64,000 bases of DNA from NCBI GenBank assembly GCA_963850345.1, contig CAWKKW010000002.1, positions 124,001-188,000 of the forward strand. The letters are read 5' to 3'. Shown piece after piece: positions 1-9,369 of the stretch (position 1 is its first letter; every line of letters starts with the position of its first letter). Both the position numbers and the translations under genes were made by a program. The notes beneath the pieces are model-generated. The model made no database searches. It saw nothing but the letters and a program-made list of their open reading frames with translations, and was not told the origin of the DNA. The DNA is from CAWKKW01 sp963850345 (lineage in GTDB: Bacteria > Acidobacteriota > Terriglobia > Terriglobales > Acidobacteriaceae).

Positions 1-2809
1 TGCCAGTCTGGAAGCCGTTATAAGTCTGGTTGGATCCATTCTCCTGCTCGGCGATCTGCGCGTAACCTTGATAGTTGCGCAGCTGCTCCGCGTTCGGAAT
101 CGACGTCTTGGTAGGATTGGTCGGATTTGTGCCCGACTTGTTTTGAGGATCGCCCGCATTCGCGCGCGAATAGAGTTGATAGTCAGCACCGTATGCCGGG
201 TTGGTGTTGACCAGCAGCGGTGTGTTGAGGGAATAGTTGTTGATCTGACGACGCACCGGCTGGTGCCATGCCAGGTTGCCAACGTATTGAATGACCCACA
301 CTACCGACGGCACTACTTCGCGTTGGAGACCCAAACTAAACTGCACAACACCTGGCGCAGGGTAATTGTTTGCCAGGGTGGTGATGCTCTGGTCGAAGTT
401 TGGCGTGGCCGCGGTCGCACCTGTGCTCCAACTCGTGTGCGGGTCGGAGACGTAGACGTTGGTTGCCTTCGGATCGTTGTAGTACGGTTCATTGGCAGCG
501 GCGTTGTAGATGTCGTTGCCTTGAACGCGTTCGTAGAACGAACCGATGCCGCCTCTCAGGATAGTCTTTCCATTCCCGAAGACGTCTTCAGAGAATCCAA
601 CACGAGGCTGATACGTTTTGTAGTCGTTGGTTACGAGCCCAACTGGATAGTGATTCTTTCCGGCGAACTGCATCCCGTTCAGATAGAACGATCCGCCATT
701 CACTGCGGTCAGGCTGTTTGGGGAGAGCGATCCGTCCGGCAGCCAAGTGGGTGCCAGACTGGGAAGATAGGTGCGCGGATCGAAGTTGGCAAGAGCGTTG
801 TTGCGCTCCCAGGCGTGCGGCAGGGCATCGTACCGAAGACCCAGCTGCAGTGTAAGCCGAGGAGTCACTCGCCAGTTGTCCATCGCATAGACTGAGACGG
901 TCTGGTTTACATAGTGACGAATCGGAAGAGCCTGCGCCTGATCGTAGCTGCTCGCGATTCCGAGGAGCATATCCATCATCGAATCGTTGGTGTTCGATCC
1001 GAAGTTAAAGTTGCCACCCGGATCACCAAAGATCTGCTGATTCTTGGTGTAACGGTTATAGCCCAATCCAAATTTCATGGAGTGCTTACCGCTCGTGTAG
1101 GAGACGTCAAGCTTGGGCGAGTAGTCCTGCGCCGCGTTGTGCCACGGAGCAGAGCCCGGATTTTCGTTGGTGTTGTAAGGCGCCCCGAAGCTCACGTTGG
1201 GCAGGTTGGTTGAGCTGTTGGCGAAGTAGCGGCTCACACCCCACCCGGAAGGAATCAGCGAGTTCTTGCTGTTGGTGATGTTGATGACGTTGCCGTCGTA
1301 GTTGAAGCTTGCTTCGACCAGCAGGCTGGGGTTGATAGTTCCGCTCAGCTTGATAACCGCGCTGTTGGAAGGGTTGGAAAGCGTGCTGGAGATGGTGTTG
1401 TAGCTGGCGCCCGACCAGCCAAGCATCGGCTGCGCATAGGCCTGGGTGACGGAATCATGCAGGTAGTGACCCAGGATCTGCCACTTGTCGTTGATGCGGT
1501 GATCGATGCGGACGACGTCATCGCGAACATTGATCGGCTGTGTCGCCGACGAGATGATGTTGTCGTTCGACAGGTTCGGCTTGGGAATGACACCCGAGTT
1601 GAAGTAGAGCAGCGCGTTCGGATCAAACAGCGACGCGGGAATCACATTGCCGGGAAACGGCTGGCCCGGTGTGAGTCCCAGTGAGGCCAACTTCGCGTTG
1701 TAGGCGGGATCGCCGACCGATGGCACGAGCAGTGGCTTGGATTGGAATGCGGGTGCGACGTAGGTCAGGTTCTGACCCGCTACCGGGAAGTCAGCTGTGG
1801 GCAGCGTTTGCACTGAGTTCGGGCTGCTGCCCTGGATCAGTTTGCGCCACTCTTCGTTCCAGAAGAAGAAGGTCTTCTGGCGGTCTTTGTTGTACAAGCC
1901 AGGAATGGTGAGCGGACCGCCAACGTTGAATCCGAAGATGTTGTAATTCAGCTTCGTTCGCGGTGTAACTGGATTGGACTGCTTATTGAAGTAGCTGTTT
2001 GCGTCATAGGCCGTGTTGCGGTTGAACTCCCAGAGTTCGCCGTGGAAGTTGCGAGTGCCGCTCTTGATGGCCATGCTGATCGTGGCGCCGGAGGAGATAC
2101 CATAATCCGGTGGATAGTTGCTGGTGAGCATTTCAAACTGGGCGATCGCATCCTGCGAAGGCATGATGTCAGATCCACCGGCGCCGCCGCGATCATCCGC
2201 TTCGCCGCCGTCGATCAGCCAGATGTTGTGAGCATGGCGAAGTCCATTCACGCTGATGAAGGAACTCGATGCCACCGAGGTTGGAGTATTGCTGTCAGGA
2301 AGTCCCGAACTGACGCCCAGGCCCAGAGTTGCCAGCGCGGTCAGGTTACGGTTCTCGGTCGCGATTTCGCTGATCTGTTGCGCGTCGATTAAGGTGCTCA
2401 CGACGTTGGAGTCTGCCTGTACGACCAGCGCATTCGCAGAGACTGTTACAGTTTCGCTCGCGCCGCCGACCGTCATGGTTACGTCCTGCCGGAGGGTTTG
2501 AGAGATGTTGAGCACCAGGCCCTTGTTGACTGCCGTCTGGAATCCATTGGCTGTCACTTTCAGGTCGTAAGTACCAACGTTCAAGCCTGGAAAGCTGAAT
2601 AGGCCGGCCGCGTTGGAGTCGGTGTTGCTGGTGAATCCTGTATCTGTCGCCGTGAGTGAGACGTGCGCGCCGGGAATGGAAGCGCCTGCGGGATCGAGCA
2701 CCGTTCCCGTAATTTGAGAATTTTGCTGTGCGTATGCACCCGCGCATGCGAGTAAGAAAAACAGCGGCAACAGAAGATACCTGTTCCACGCTTGTTTGGT
2801 ACGATTCAT
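1..2809 (-). CDS. Oar-like TonB-dependent receptor, partial (C-terminus off the left edge)
   Basis: The frame is open from a methionine at 2809 to the left edge, so about 936 residues are visible and the end of the barrel is missing. Residues 1-28 are a signal peptide ending in AYAQ. A carboxypeptidase-regulatory-like domain follows at about 30-115 (ITGTVLDPAGASIPGA). Then comes a plug-like region containing SVNGLRHAHNIWLIDGG, and a long aromatic-rich outer-membrane beta-barrel. This is the receptor type expanded in Acidobacteriota, thought to import large substrates across the outer membrane; the ligand cannot be told from sequence. AGGAGG lies six bases before the start codon and fixes the start. 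Candidate operators lie upstream. The gene stands alone on its strand, with no visible TonB or ABC partner. Confidence 0.93.
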   Translation of the reverse strand, partial: MNRTKQAWNRYLLLPLFFLLACAGAYAQQNSQITGTVLDPAGASIPGAHVSLTATDTGFTSNTDSNAAGLFSFPGLNVGTYDLKVTANGFQTAVNKGLVLNISQTLRQDVTMTVGGASETVTVSANALVVQADSNVVSTLIDAQQISEIATENRNLTALATLGLGVSSGLPDSNTPTSVASSSFISVNGLRHAHNIWLIDGGEADDRGGAGGSDIMPSQDAIAQFEMLTSNYPPDYGISSGATISMAIKSGTRNFHGELWEFNRNTAYDANSYFNKQSNPVTPRTKLNYNIFGFNVGGPLTIPGLYNKDRQKTFFFWNEEWRKLIQGSSPNSVQTLPTADFPVAGQNLTYVAPAFQSKPLLVPSVGDPAYNAKLASLGLTPGQPFPGNVIPASLFDPNALLYFNSGVIPKPNLSNDNIISSATQPINVRDDVVRIDHRINDKWQILGHYLHDSVTQAYAQPMLGWSGASYNTISSTLSNPSNSAVIKLSGTINPSLLVEASFNYDGNVINITNSKNSLIPSGWGVSRYFANSSTNLPNVSFGAPYNTNENPGSAPWHNAAQDYSPKLDVSYTSGKHSMKFGLGYNRYTKNQQIFGDPGGNFNFGSNTNDSMMDMLLGIASSYDQAQALPIRHYVNQTVSVYAMDNWRVTPRLTLQLGLRYDALPHAWERNNALANFDPRTYLPSLAPTWLPDGSLSPNSLTAVNGGSFYLNGMQFAGKNHYPVGLVTNDYKTYQPRVGFSEDVFGNGKTILRGGIGSFYERVQGNDIYNAAANEPYYNDPKATNVYVSDPHTSWSTGATAATPNFDQSITTLANNYPAPGVVQFSLGLQREVVPSVVWVIQYVGNLAWHQPVRRQINNYSLNTPLLVNTNPAYGADYQLYSRANAGDPQNKSGTNPTNPTKTSIPNAEQLRNYQGYAQIAEQENGSNQTYNGFQTG

Positions 2810-2891
2810 GCCTTGCCTCCTGAAATGCGTACAGTTTGTGAGATAGCTCGCCGGTCTCTGCCATTGAGCTCGTCGATTGTGCTGCGGCAGC

Positions 2892-2907
2892 GCTAAATGG
2901 TTTTAGC
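2892..2907. promoter_or_regulatory. LacI-like palindromic operator candidate
   Basis: GCTAAATGGTTTTAGC has GCTAAA/TTTAGC arms around a four-base centre, in the style of LacI-family operators. It would lie at about +9 to +24 of the candidate promoter, a typical repressor position. A second palindromic core, AATCGATT, lies further upstream at 3039-3046. No LacI gene is in this window, so the regulator would be encoded elsewhere. Confidence 0.4.
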
Positions 2908-2921
2908 TCCGCGGTGGCAAA

Positions 2922-2950
2922 CACTAAGTTGCGGGGGTATTGACTGTCAA
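2922..2950 (-). promoter_or_regulatory. candidate promoter of the TonB-dependent receptor
   Basis: On the minus strand TTGACA (2950-2945) is followed after 17 bases by TTAGTG (2927-2922). The -35 box is perfect and the -10 box is poor, so this is only a candidate. It would start transcription near 2915, immediately before the palindrome at 2892-2907. Confidence 0.4.
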
Positions 2951-3168
2951 GATTATTTTCGGCAGGTTGAGTAACCTGAACATTAGAAGTGCGGGGTTGC
3001 ACTTATCTTGATGACACGATGAAAAAACCGTGTACACTAATCGATTTACTAGGTGTGCCCAGCCACGTATCCTTTTAGGGGCTCGACTTAGTAAGTTAGC
3101 GATATCAGAGTAGGTATGAGATCGTTCCCATGCAGCGTCTGGATGCCCGCACAGTGGAATATCCATAT

Positions 3169-3402
3169 CTAAGGTCTGTTTGAGTGACCGATGGATGCGG
3201 CGCCTTGCCGCTTCACTTGCCGGGTGGGGAGCTGCGCCAGAATCCGAGACTGGGTCAGGTCTGCACTGGCTTGGCGAATCGGGATCACATTATCTGGAAG
3301 GGGCTTCCGTCGCTGGGGCGACTGGTCCAGCACAAACATGATTCTCCAGATTGCGATCACGGTCGCCACCCAGAGCCCGATCAGCCAGAGGAATATGTGC
3401 AT
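3169..3402 (-). CDS. small hypothetical membrane protein (77 aa)
   Basis: The protein starts with a hydrophobic stretch (residues 2-24, MHIFLWLIGLWVATVIAIW) that reads as one membrane segment, followed by a basic polar tail. I do not recognise a family. The ribosome site is weak (GGGAG about 11 bases upstream). Plus-strand frames over the same bases have no protein-like features. The short length and polar, unstructured C-terminus leave open that only the N-terminal part is meaningful. Confidence 0.4.
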   Translation of the reverse strand: MHIFLWLIGLWVATVIAIWRIMFVLDQSPQRRKPLPDNVIPIRQASADLTQSRILAQLPTRQVKRQGAASIGHSNRP

Positions 3403-3504
3403 CGGTAAAGTGTCTCCCGGGGGTAAGCAGATCTTGCCCGATGTATTCTAGACCGCGGCGGCAGATTTGTCGCCGCCTGATTTCTAGGCGACGATTGCGC
3501 CAGC

Positions 3505-3711
3505 CTAATTGAACGGAGCGGGTGTGGCCGGTTGCCGGGCTTGCAGCTTCTCAGCGCAAACATGCTTTGCTTCGAGATCGCGGCGTTCTGCAGGACTGCG
3601 GGGCTTGCCTAGAACCTTGAAGCAGTAGAGGCAGATGCCGACGAGGGCAAGAGGAGAGCGATCGTGGTGGGGTGCGATGCCAACAGGGGTTGCGGGACGG
3701 ATCGGAATCAT
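3505..3711 (-). CDS. small hypothetical protein (68 aa)
   Basis: A 68-residue frame is preceded by a good ribosome site (AAGGAG, six bases from the ATG after TGAGCC), which is the main reason to call it. The sequence has a short hydrophobic patch (LALVGICLYCFKVLG) and a charged C-terminal half rich in Lys, Arg and Glu. No family is recognised. It lies downstream of the binding-protein operon on the same strand, 164 bases after that gene's stop, and could be the last member of the transcript. Confidence 0.5.
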   Translation of the reverse strand: MIPIRPATPVGIAPHHDRSPLALVGICLYCFKVLGKPRSPAERRDLEAKHVCAEKLQARQPATPAPFN

Positions 3712-3874
3712 GGCTCACTCCTTCAATCAAGAGGTGGAAGTGAAACCTGGCCGGGGGATCGAACGCGTCGGTCGGTTTTTGGGGTAGAAGAGCCAACCCG
3801 TTGGGAGGCCTTCTGCTTCTTAGTATGCTCCAAAATCTTACCCCGTGGTGAGCGAAACAGCCACTTTCAGCCAG

Positions 3875-5887
3875 TTATTTCTCAGTTACCGTTAACACAT
3901 CGCCGTTCTTTCGAAAACTCACACCGCCGAATGTCTCTCCCGAAGCGAGCGCTGTCCGAATTGCGTCCGCGTTGGCTCCGGCGGATCGCTCGGCAGCCCT
4001 AAAACTGCGTAGCGCCTGCAGTAAGGTTCCACTCGAAGGGAGGCGAAAGATCCACGGGATGTTCGTGGAGGTGAGCGCGCTGTCGTCAGAAAGCGACAAG
4101 ACCGGGACGAAGCACTTCACCGCCAGCTGCTCGGCTAAGTGGCTTGAGGGCCGGTCAAGCGCGATCACCCCGATCGCTTTCTGATTCATCAGGCCATCCA
4201 CGAGCAGTGCGGAAGCCTTTCCCCAGGAGCCTTCGGTAGGAATCGCGACCAGTTCGAGCGGGGAGTCTGACTGAGATTGGAGATATCCCTGAACCTCGGG
4301 CGAGCGAACCGCCCGATCCGCCTCAGGTCCAAAGACAAGAACTCGCGCTTTCGCAAGCCTGGTAGACAGGTGAGGACCGAAGAAGCCGACCTCATCCCTG
4401 CCGATACGAGCATAGGGAACGGTCTCGGGAGTTTCGTCCTGTACGGAGGTCCGGGAGGGCTGTGAAGGAGTGGCGTTTGCCTTTTCGACACTCGCGATCC
4501 GATACTCGATTTTGCCCGCGTGCACCTTGCCCAGATACATCGGCGCCACGTTCTTGCTGCTCGGGTCAAACCGCATCCCGCCGGTCACGCCTTCATAGGA
4601 TTCAAGGTCGGCAAGTGCGTCGTGAATCCGTGCTCGATTCAGTCCCGCCCGGCAGATCGAATCGAGCAGCGCCCGCATCGCATCGTACGACAACGCTGCA
4701 AACTGCTCCGGAGATTCCTTAAACCGGGCCTGATAGTCAACGTTGAATCGGAGCCACTTTGGATCGGTTCGAGTCGGATCGTACGGGAAGACGGCTTCGA
4801 GCCCTTCCGCGGCCGGCCCGGCCTCACGCAGCAACTCCTCTCCCAATGCCCGGTGGCTGCCAAACACCCGCTGCTTCATCCCGAGTTCTGCCATTTGCTT
4901 GAGGATGTTGGCTGCGGGAATCTGGTCGGTCCAAAGCAGAATGCCGTCCGCATGGGAATCCTGAATCACGCGCAGTTCGTGGCGATAGTCGGTGTCGCCC
5001 GGTCTGAACTTCTGTTCAATCACCACGGGGTGGCCGAGCCGTCGCGAAGCATCGCGGAACTTTGGAACGCCGAATCGACCGTACCGGTTGTTGACGCGCA
5101 GGATGGCCATCCGCTTGAGGCCGAGATCGCCATAGATGTGTCGCGCGAGTACCTGACTCTGCACGCGGTCGTCCTGAAGATCGGTCCAGTACCACGGGAT
5201 GTAGGTCTCGGGAATGGTCGGATCGGTGGACGCGGAATTGACGATTGGCACCTCCGCGCGCAACGCTACTCGCAGCATGATGTGAGTTGACTCCGAGCTG
5301 ATGGATCCAAAGATCGCCCACACATGTTCGTCGTAGACCATCTTGATCACTTCGTTGGAAGCTGATCCCCAGATCGACGGTTCGGTGGGCCGTTCGGCGC
5401 CGTACACCTGCCCGGCCTGCCAGTTATCGTAGTCATTGTGAATCATCAGCCGGAAGGGTTTGCCGCCATAACCTCCGCCGGCGTTTGCCTGCTCTATGGC
5501 AAGCTGCGCACCCTGCAGCATCCTGCGGCCAAACTCCGCGTCGGAGCTCTTTTCAAGAGGACCAAGGAAACCGATGCGAATCTCGGACAGGCTGTTCGGG
5601 TCTGGATCGGGGATGTCGCGCGCCGCGCCGGAGTAGATGTTTGGCACCAGGTAATGCTTGTAGTACGGATCCGCGAACTTGGAATACGGACGGAGGTCAT
5701 CCGGTTCTCCGGCGTACGGGGTGACGGTTCGCATTGCCGGCGGCCCCGGAGGGTGTGCGCCACAGGAACACTGGAAAACCGCAGAACTCTGCGACGGGGT
5801 CGGCGCGGCAGACTGAGCGCACGCCGCGAGCACAAGCAGGGGCGCCAACCCAGCGGCAAAGATTTCCAGCAAGGGACTGTGACGCAT
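3875..5887 (-). CDS. periplasmic-binding (Peripla_BP_6-like) lipoprotein, 670 aa
   Basis: A lipoprotein signal peptide ends in the lipobox LAAC near residue 23. Residues about 100-480 match the branched-chain amino acid/amide receptor fold: IRIGFLGPLEKSSDAEFGRRM opens lobe 1, followed by GAQLAIEQANAGGGYGG and a VPIVNSASTDPTIPE segment. The remaining 190 residues look like pieces of a second copy: a GVIALDRPSSHLAEQLA strand-helix, a VPVLSLSDDSALTSTNIPW segment and a closing GETFGGVSFRKNGD motif. At 670 residues it is far longer than usual family members (about 370-400). No permease or ATPase is nearby, so a sensing or scaffold role beside the cytochromes is possible. It follows the RidA-like gene by 8 bases; AGGAG precedes the ATG. 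Confidence 0.85.
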   Translation of the reverse strand: MRHSPLLEIFAAGLAPLLVLAACAQSAAPTPSQSSAVFQCSCGAHPPGPPAMRTVTPYAGEPDDLRPYSKFADPYYKHYLVPNIYSGAARDIPDPDPNSLSEIRIGFLGPLEKSSDAEFGRRMLQGAQLAIEQANAGGGYGGKPFRLMIHNDYDNWQAGQVYGAERPTEPSIWGSASNEVIKMVYDEHVWAIFGSISSESTHIMLRVALRAEVPIVNSASTDPTIPETYIPWYWTDLQDDRVQSQVLARHIYGDLGLKRMAILRVNNRYGRFGVPKFRDASRRLGHPVVIEQKFRPGDTDYRHELRVIQDSHADGILLWTDQIPAANILKQMAELGMKQRVFGSHRALGEELLREAGPAAEGLEAVFPYDPTRTDPKWLRFNVDYQARFKESPEQFAALSYDAMRALLDSICRAGLNRARIHDALADLESYEGVTGGMRFDPSSKNVAPMYLGKVHAGKIEYRIASVEKANATPSQPSRTSVQDETPETVPYARIGRDEVGFFGPHLSTRLAKARVLVFGPEADRAVRSPEVQGYLQSQSDSPLELVAIPTEGSWGKASALLVDGLMNQKAIGVIALDRPSSHLAEQLAVKCFVPVLSLSDDSALTSTNIPWIFRLPSSGTLLQALRSFRAAERSAGANADAIRTALASGETFGGVSFRKNGDVLTVTEK

Positions 5888-5895
5888 TCTGACTC

Positions 5896-6387
5896 CTACT
5901 TGCTCTTCTTGAACATCGCTATCGCTTCAATCTCGACCAGCAGTTCGGGCCGGCAAAGCTTAGCCTGAATGCCGGTGGACGCGGGCACGGGGTTGAGACC
6001 CTGTTGGTGAAAGAACGCCGTGCGCTCCTCGTTGAACTCGGCATAGTCGCGATCGATGTCGCGCAGATAGCAGGACGTTCTCACGATGTCGTGCCATGTA
6101 GCGCCCTCGGCAGCCAGGAGTGCGGTGATGTTCTCAAACGTGCGGCGGCACTGCGCGCGAAAATCTCCGATGTGAATCGACACGCCCTGCTCATCGATGC
6201 TGGCCGTACCGGAGATCAGCAGGACTACGATGTTGCCCAGATCCAGGCGCATGCCGCGCGAGAACGAGCTCGGCTTGGCGTAGTCGTACGCTTCATTCAA
6301 TACATTAAGGTTGGTGATCGCGCGTTTCTCGATCGGTGCCTTCGATATTTCCTGAATCGATTCATTCAGTAACTGCATGACAGACAT
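5896..6387 (-). CDS. RidA/YjgF-fold protein without the catalytic arginine
   Basis: The 163-residue protein carries the YjgF/RidA fold: SGTASIDEQG, DFRAQCRRTFENI and a closing VEIEAIAMF strand. Family RidA enzymes hydrolyse 2-aminoacrylate imines and need an arginine in a PARxxxxV motif. Here the matching stretch reads NPVPASTGIQAKL, with Ser/Thr in place of Arg, so imine deaminase activity is not expected. Chorismatases of the FkbO/Hyg5 type share this fold, and the operon starts with a DAHP synthase, so an aromatic substrate is a reasonable guess and no more. AGGAGG stands four bases before the ATG. The upstream gene's stop codon lies within that ribosome site, implying coupled translation. 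Confidence 0.85.
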   Translation of the reverse strand: MSVMQLLNESIQEISKAPIEKRAITNLNVLNEAYDYAKPSSFSRGMRLDLGNIVVLLISGTASIDEQGVSIHIGDFRAQCRRTFENITALLAAEGATWHDIVRTSCYLRDIDRDYAEFNEERTAFFHQQGLNPVPASTGIQAKLCRPELLVEIEAIAMFKKSK

Positions 6388-6395
6388 GTTGCCTC

Positions 6396-7496
6396 CTAGT
6401 GTTGATGAATTCCGTGACTAAGGCCCTTGGCTGTGGCCACCCACACGTCGTCGCCCTGAAAATCAATACCGAGAACGTAGTTGTGAGCCGGGGCCGTGGT
6501 GACTGCGACGGGCGAGATGGTTCCCGCCGCGTCGCGCGTGTACATTTCAGGTTTTCCGGTCGTCAGAGCAGGCCGGTATACGGCCCAGTTCGCGCCGTCG
6601 TAGTAGGCCAGACCCTTATCGGTGCAGAACCAGGCTCGCTTCGCGTCCAGAGCTTTGATCTGGTTGGTAAAGTTCGACGGCAAGCCACTATCTTTGACCA
6701 TGAAGTTCTGCCAGTTCCGACCGTCATAGCGGCTGTCCCCGAAGTAAGTCGCGACCCAGAGCGTCTTATCGACATAGCTCACGGAGGTCGTAATCTCGTG
6801 AATCAATCCCTGATCTTTGAACAGCACCACTTCGTTCTCGCCGTCGGGATCGTTGTAGTCCTTCCAATGCTCGGTCTTGACGTCATACTCCAGTACGCCG
6901 CCGCCCCAGACCGCGTAGTACACCTTGTCTTCTGCCGGGCTGACGGCGTAGGTCCAGATTTCTCCCATGGGAGTGTTGCGCTCGTTGAATAAGCTCCAGT
7001 CGCCGGTACGAATGTTGAGGCGACTGGCGCCCGCGGCCGTGGCCGTCCATACGAATTCACCCTGCACGCCAACACCGTAAACAACGTCATTGGATAGCCC
7101 GGAGTTGATCTGTGTGAAGGTATCAATGCGTCCACCGGAGACGCGGCTCAAGCCGCCCATGGTGGCCACCCACAGATCTCCGGTTCGCTTGTCGAGCGCC
7201 AGCGAAAGCACCGCGCGATGCGCTAGTCCATCCCTGGTGTTGAAGACCTTCCACGTTCCCGATTCAAACAGCGCCAGCCCGTCCTCGGTTCCAGCCCACA
7301 CTCGCAAACCATCCACCAGAACGCAAAACACGTGATTGTCGGGCAGGCCGTTCGCCGTGGTGTAGTTCTCCCAGCGAAAGCGAGGCAGGCCCGAAGCTTC
7401 GGACTTGGCGGGCACGCTGACCCTCGGCTTTGCTGCCGCGTAGACCTGCATGCAACACAGCGACAGAATCGAAACGATCCAAATGTGCCTCTTCAT
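6396..7496 (-). CDS. secreted two-component-regulator-type propeller protein (Reg_prop repeats)
   Basis: The protein of 366 residues has a signal peptide (residues 1-20, ending VYAA). The rest is a repeated blade motif typical of Reg_prop propellers: WENYTTANGLPDNHVFCV, VWAGTEDGLALFESGTWKV, DLWVATMGGLSRVSGG, TLWVATYFGDSRYDG, AWFCTDKGLAYYDG and DVWVATAKGLSHG. Such propellers usually form the sensor of hybrid histidine kinases. Here no kinase or membrane segment follows, so it would be a free periplasmic propeller. Its ATG overlaps the upstream cytochrome gene's TGA in an ATGA arrangement. Confidence 0.85.
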   Translation of the reverse strand: MKRHIWIVSILSLCCMQVYAAAKPRVSVPAKSEASGLPRFRWENYTTANGLPDNHVFCVLVDGLRVWAGTEDGLALFESGTWKVFNTRDGLAHRAVLSLALDKRTGDLWVATMGGLSRVSGGRIDTFTQINSGLSNDVVYGVGVQGEFVWTATAAGASRLNIRTGDWSLFNERNTPMGEIWTYAVSPAEDKVYYAVWGGGVLEYDVKTEHWKDYNDPDGENEVVLFKDQGLIHEITTSVSYVDKTLWVATYFGDSRYDGRNWQNFMVKDSGLPSNFTNQIKALDAKRAWFCTDKGLAYYDGANWAVYRPALTTGKPEMYTRDAAGTISPVAVTTAPAHNYVLGIDFQGDDVWVATAKGLSHGIHQH

Positions 7497-9369
7497 AAAG
7501 TCCTCAGGTACTCGATGAGGTCGTTCAACTCATCCTTGGCGAGATCGTTGGTCACTCCGTGCGTGTCGTGCGGATTGAAGACCGTCCATATCTCTTCGAG
7601 GGAACGAGCGGAGCCGTCGTGCAGATAGGGAGCCGTGAGCGCGACATTGGTCAAGTTGCGGCGTGTCGACCACCGGGGAACGATCGGTTGGCTTGCCTGA
7701 TCCCACATCGAATGACTTCTGGTTGGTGTACTTGCGGCCGCTATGGCAAAAGGCACACTGGTTTTGCTGAGGGATCGGGTTACCGCGCTTGTCTTTCACT
7801 CTGCGCGAAGATGGCCTTGCCACGCTCCTGCGCCGGTGTTAACGCGCCCAGCGCGAGCCGCGATCGATTCGGCCGCAGAGGCAGGCTGCGGACGAAGAGC
7901 ACGATGTCGGCAAGCTCTTGAGGGCTGTAGCTCTGCGACCGATAGAAGTACTTTTCGGTACGAGGGCCACACTCCGTCGGCAGATTTGGATTGCCGCCGT
8001 TCCACTTGAACGGCTCCGTGTCCCGGATATCTTCAAGCAGCCGATTATCAACGATGTCTTTGCCAAATCCATCCGGCTCCAGATCCCAAGTCAGGCCATC
8101 GAAGGTGTAGTCGATGTGACAGTTGGCGCAACTGAATTGGCCTTGGAATGCAAACCGCGAGCTATCAAAGAGCTGTTCGCCCTGACGCAGTGCGGTAAGT
8201 TTTCGCGAGCCGCCGAGGTCGAGGGTAGTTGCCACCTTATTGGTCACCGTATCGATGACGGCCAGCGTGTCGTCCATGCGATTGGCGACATAGAGGCGTT
8301 TGCCGTCTGGGGAGAGGAGCAGGCCGCGGGGGTTGTGTCCCACCGGGATACGCGCACTCACATAGTGACTCGCAGCGGAGAGGTCGTTGATGAATGGGTC
8401 CCGATGTTGCCGGGAGTAGGTCAGCAGTTTCCTGGTATCGATTGCCGTGACAATATCTGACCCCGCCGAAGCGACATAGATGCGATCTGGTGAAAGTGCG
8501 ATCCCATAGGGTAGTGAGTAATAGCGGTCCAACTCATCGAGCGGCACCTGCACAGGCGCGCCGACCGCCGAGCCGAAGAGCGTGAGCGAATAGCCGAAGA
8601 CGAAACCATGCTCCACGTGAGCGAGGGGCACCAGGTTCTTCGGGCGCATCTGGGCGACGACTCCGAACCTGCCGTCGGCCGACAACGCTACGTGGAACAT
8701 GCCCGCGACATTGTTAAGCGGCAGACGATCGACTACCGTCTGGCGCGCAGTATCGATGACCGTAATCTCTGACTCTGGCGGCGTGCGCGATTCGGCAATG
8801 CGTGGATAAACGTGCGTGCAGTAGATACGTGTTCCATCGGGAGAAAGAGCGAGGTAACTCGCTCCCCGTCCTGCGCTCAGCCGTTTGATTTCGTGACCGG
8901 TAGCCGCCTCAATCAGAGAGATGTCATTGCTCACCCGGTTGGCTACGTATAAGGTCTTTCCCGACCGATCGAGCACCACGCTGATGGGCTCCCAGCCGGT
9001 TGCGAACTCCTCGCTTCTAGAGGAATCCTTCACGTTGATGACGCTGACGGTGTCATCCCACGAATTTGCGACATACACCCGTGCTCCGTCCGGAGAAACG
9101 GCGAGGCCGCGTGGAATATGCCCAACAGCAATGCGGTTCTTGACGACGCCGGTAGCGGAGTTCAGCACCAGGAGCTGGTCGCTTCGTTCGCAGACCACGT
9201 AGAGCGAGCGTCCATCGGGTGAAAACGCCATCTCCGACGGTGACAGGTACTGCGGCTCAGACGGGGCACTCGGGCCGGCGGCTCGCACCTGCATGCGAGC
9301 GCAGTACGCGACCATCAGCAGCACGGTGGCTGCTCCGATCGCTAATAACTGGGTGAGTTTCGCTCTCAC
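7493..9369 (-). pseudogene. YVTN beta-propeller fused to a di-heme cytochrome c domain, with two apparent frameshifts
   Basis: A GTG start at 9369 overlaps the preceding gene's TGA. The first frame (9369 to about 7800) gives a signal anchor, YVTN-type repeats (FSPDGRSLYVVCERSDQL, VSPDGARVYVANSWDDTVSVI, LSPDGKRLYVANRMDDTLAVI) and a heme motif CANCH. The frame then reads RQAR and stops, but the next frame continues the expected fold with CAFCHSGRKYTNQKSFDVG and TDRSPVVDTPQL. A third frame finishes with TNVALTAPYLHDGSARSLEEI and ends at 7493, overlapping the next start codon. The joins lie near 7800 and 7652, each equal to one extra base. As read, the second heme site and C-terminus are lost. 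Rejoined, it is a MauG/cytochrome-peroxidase-like electron-transfer domain on a propeller. Sequencing error or true decay cannot be separated here. Confidence 0.8.

Noticed and set aside
4520..5290. A 256-codon plus-strand frame across the binding-protein gene
   Set aside because: Antisense to a clear periplasmic-binding protein; no ribosome site and a shadow-like composition.
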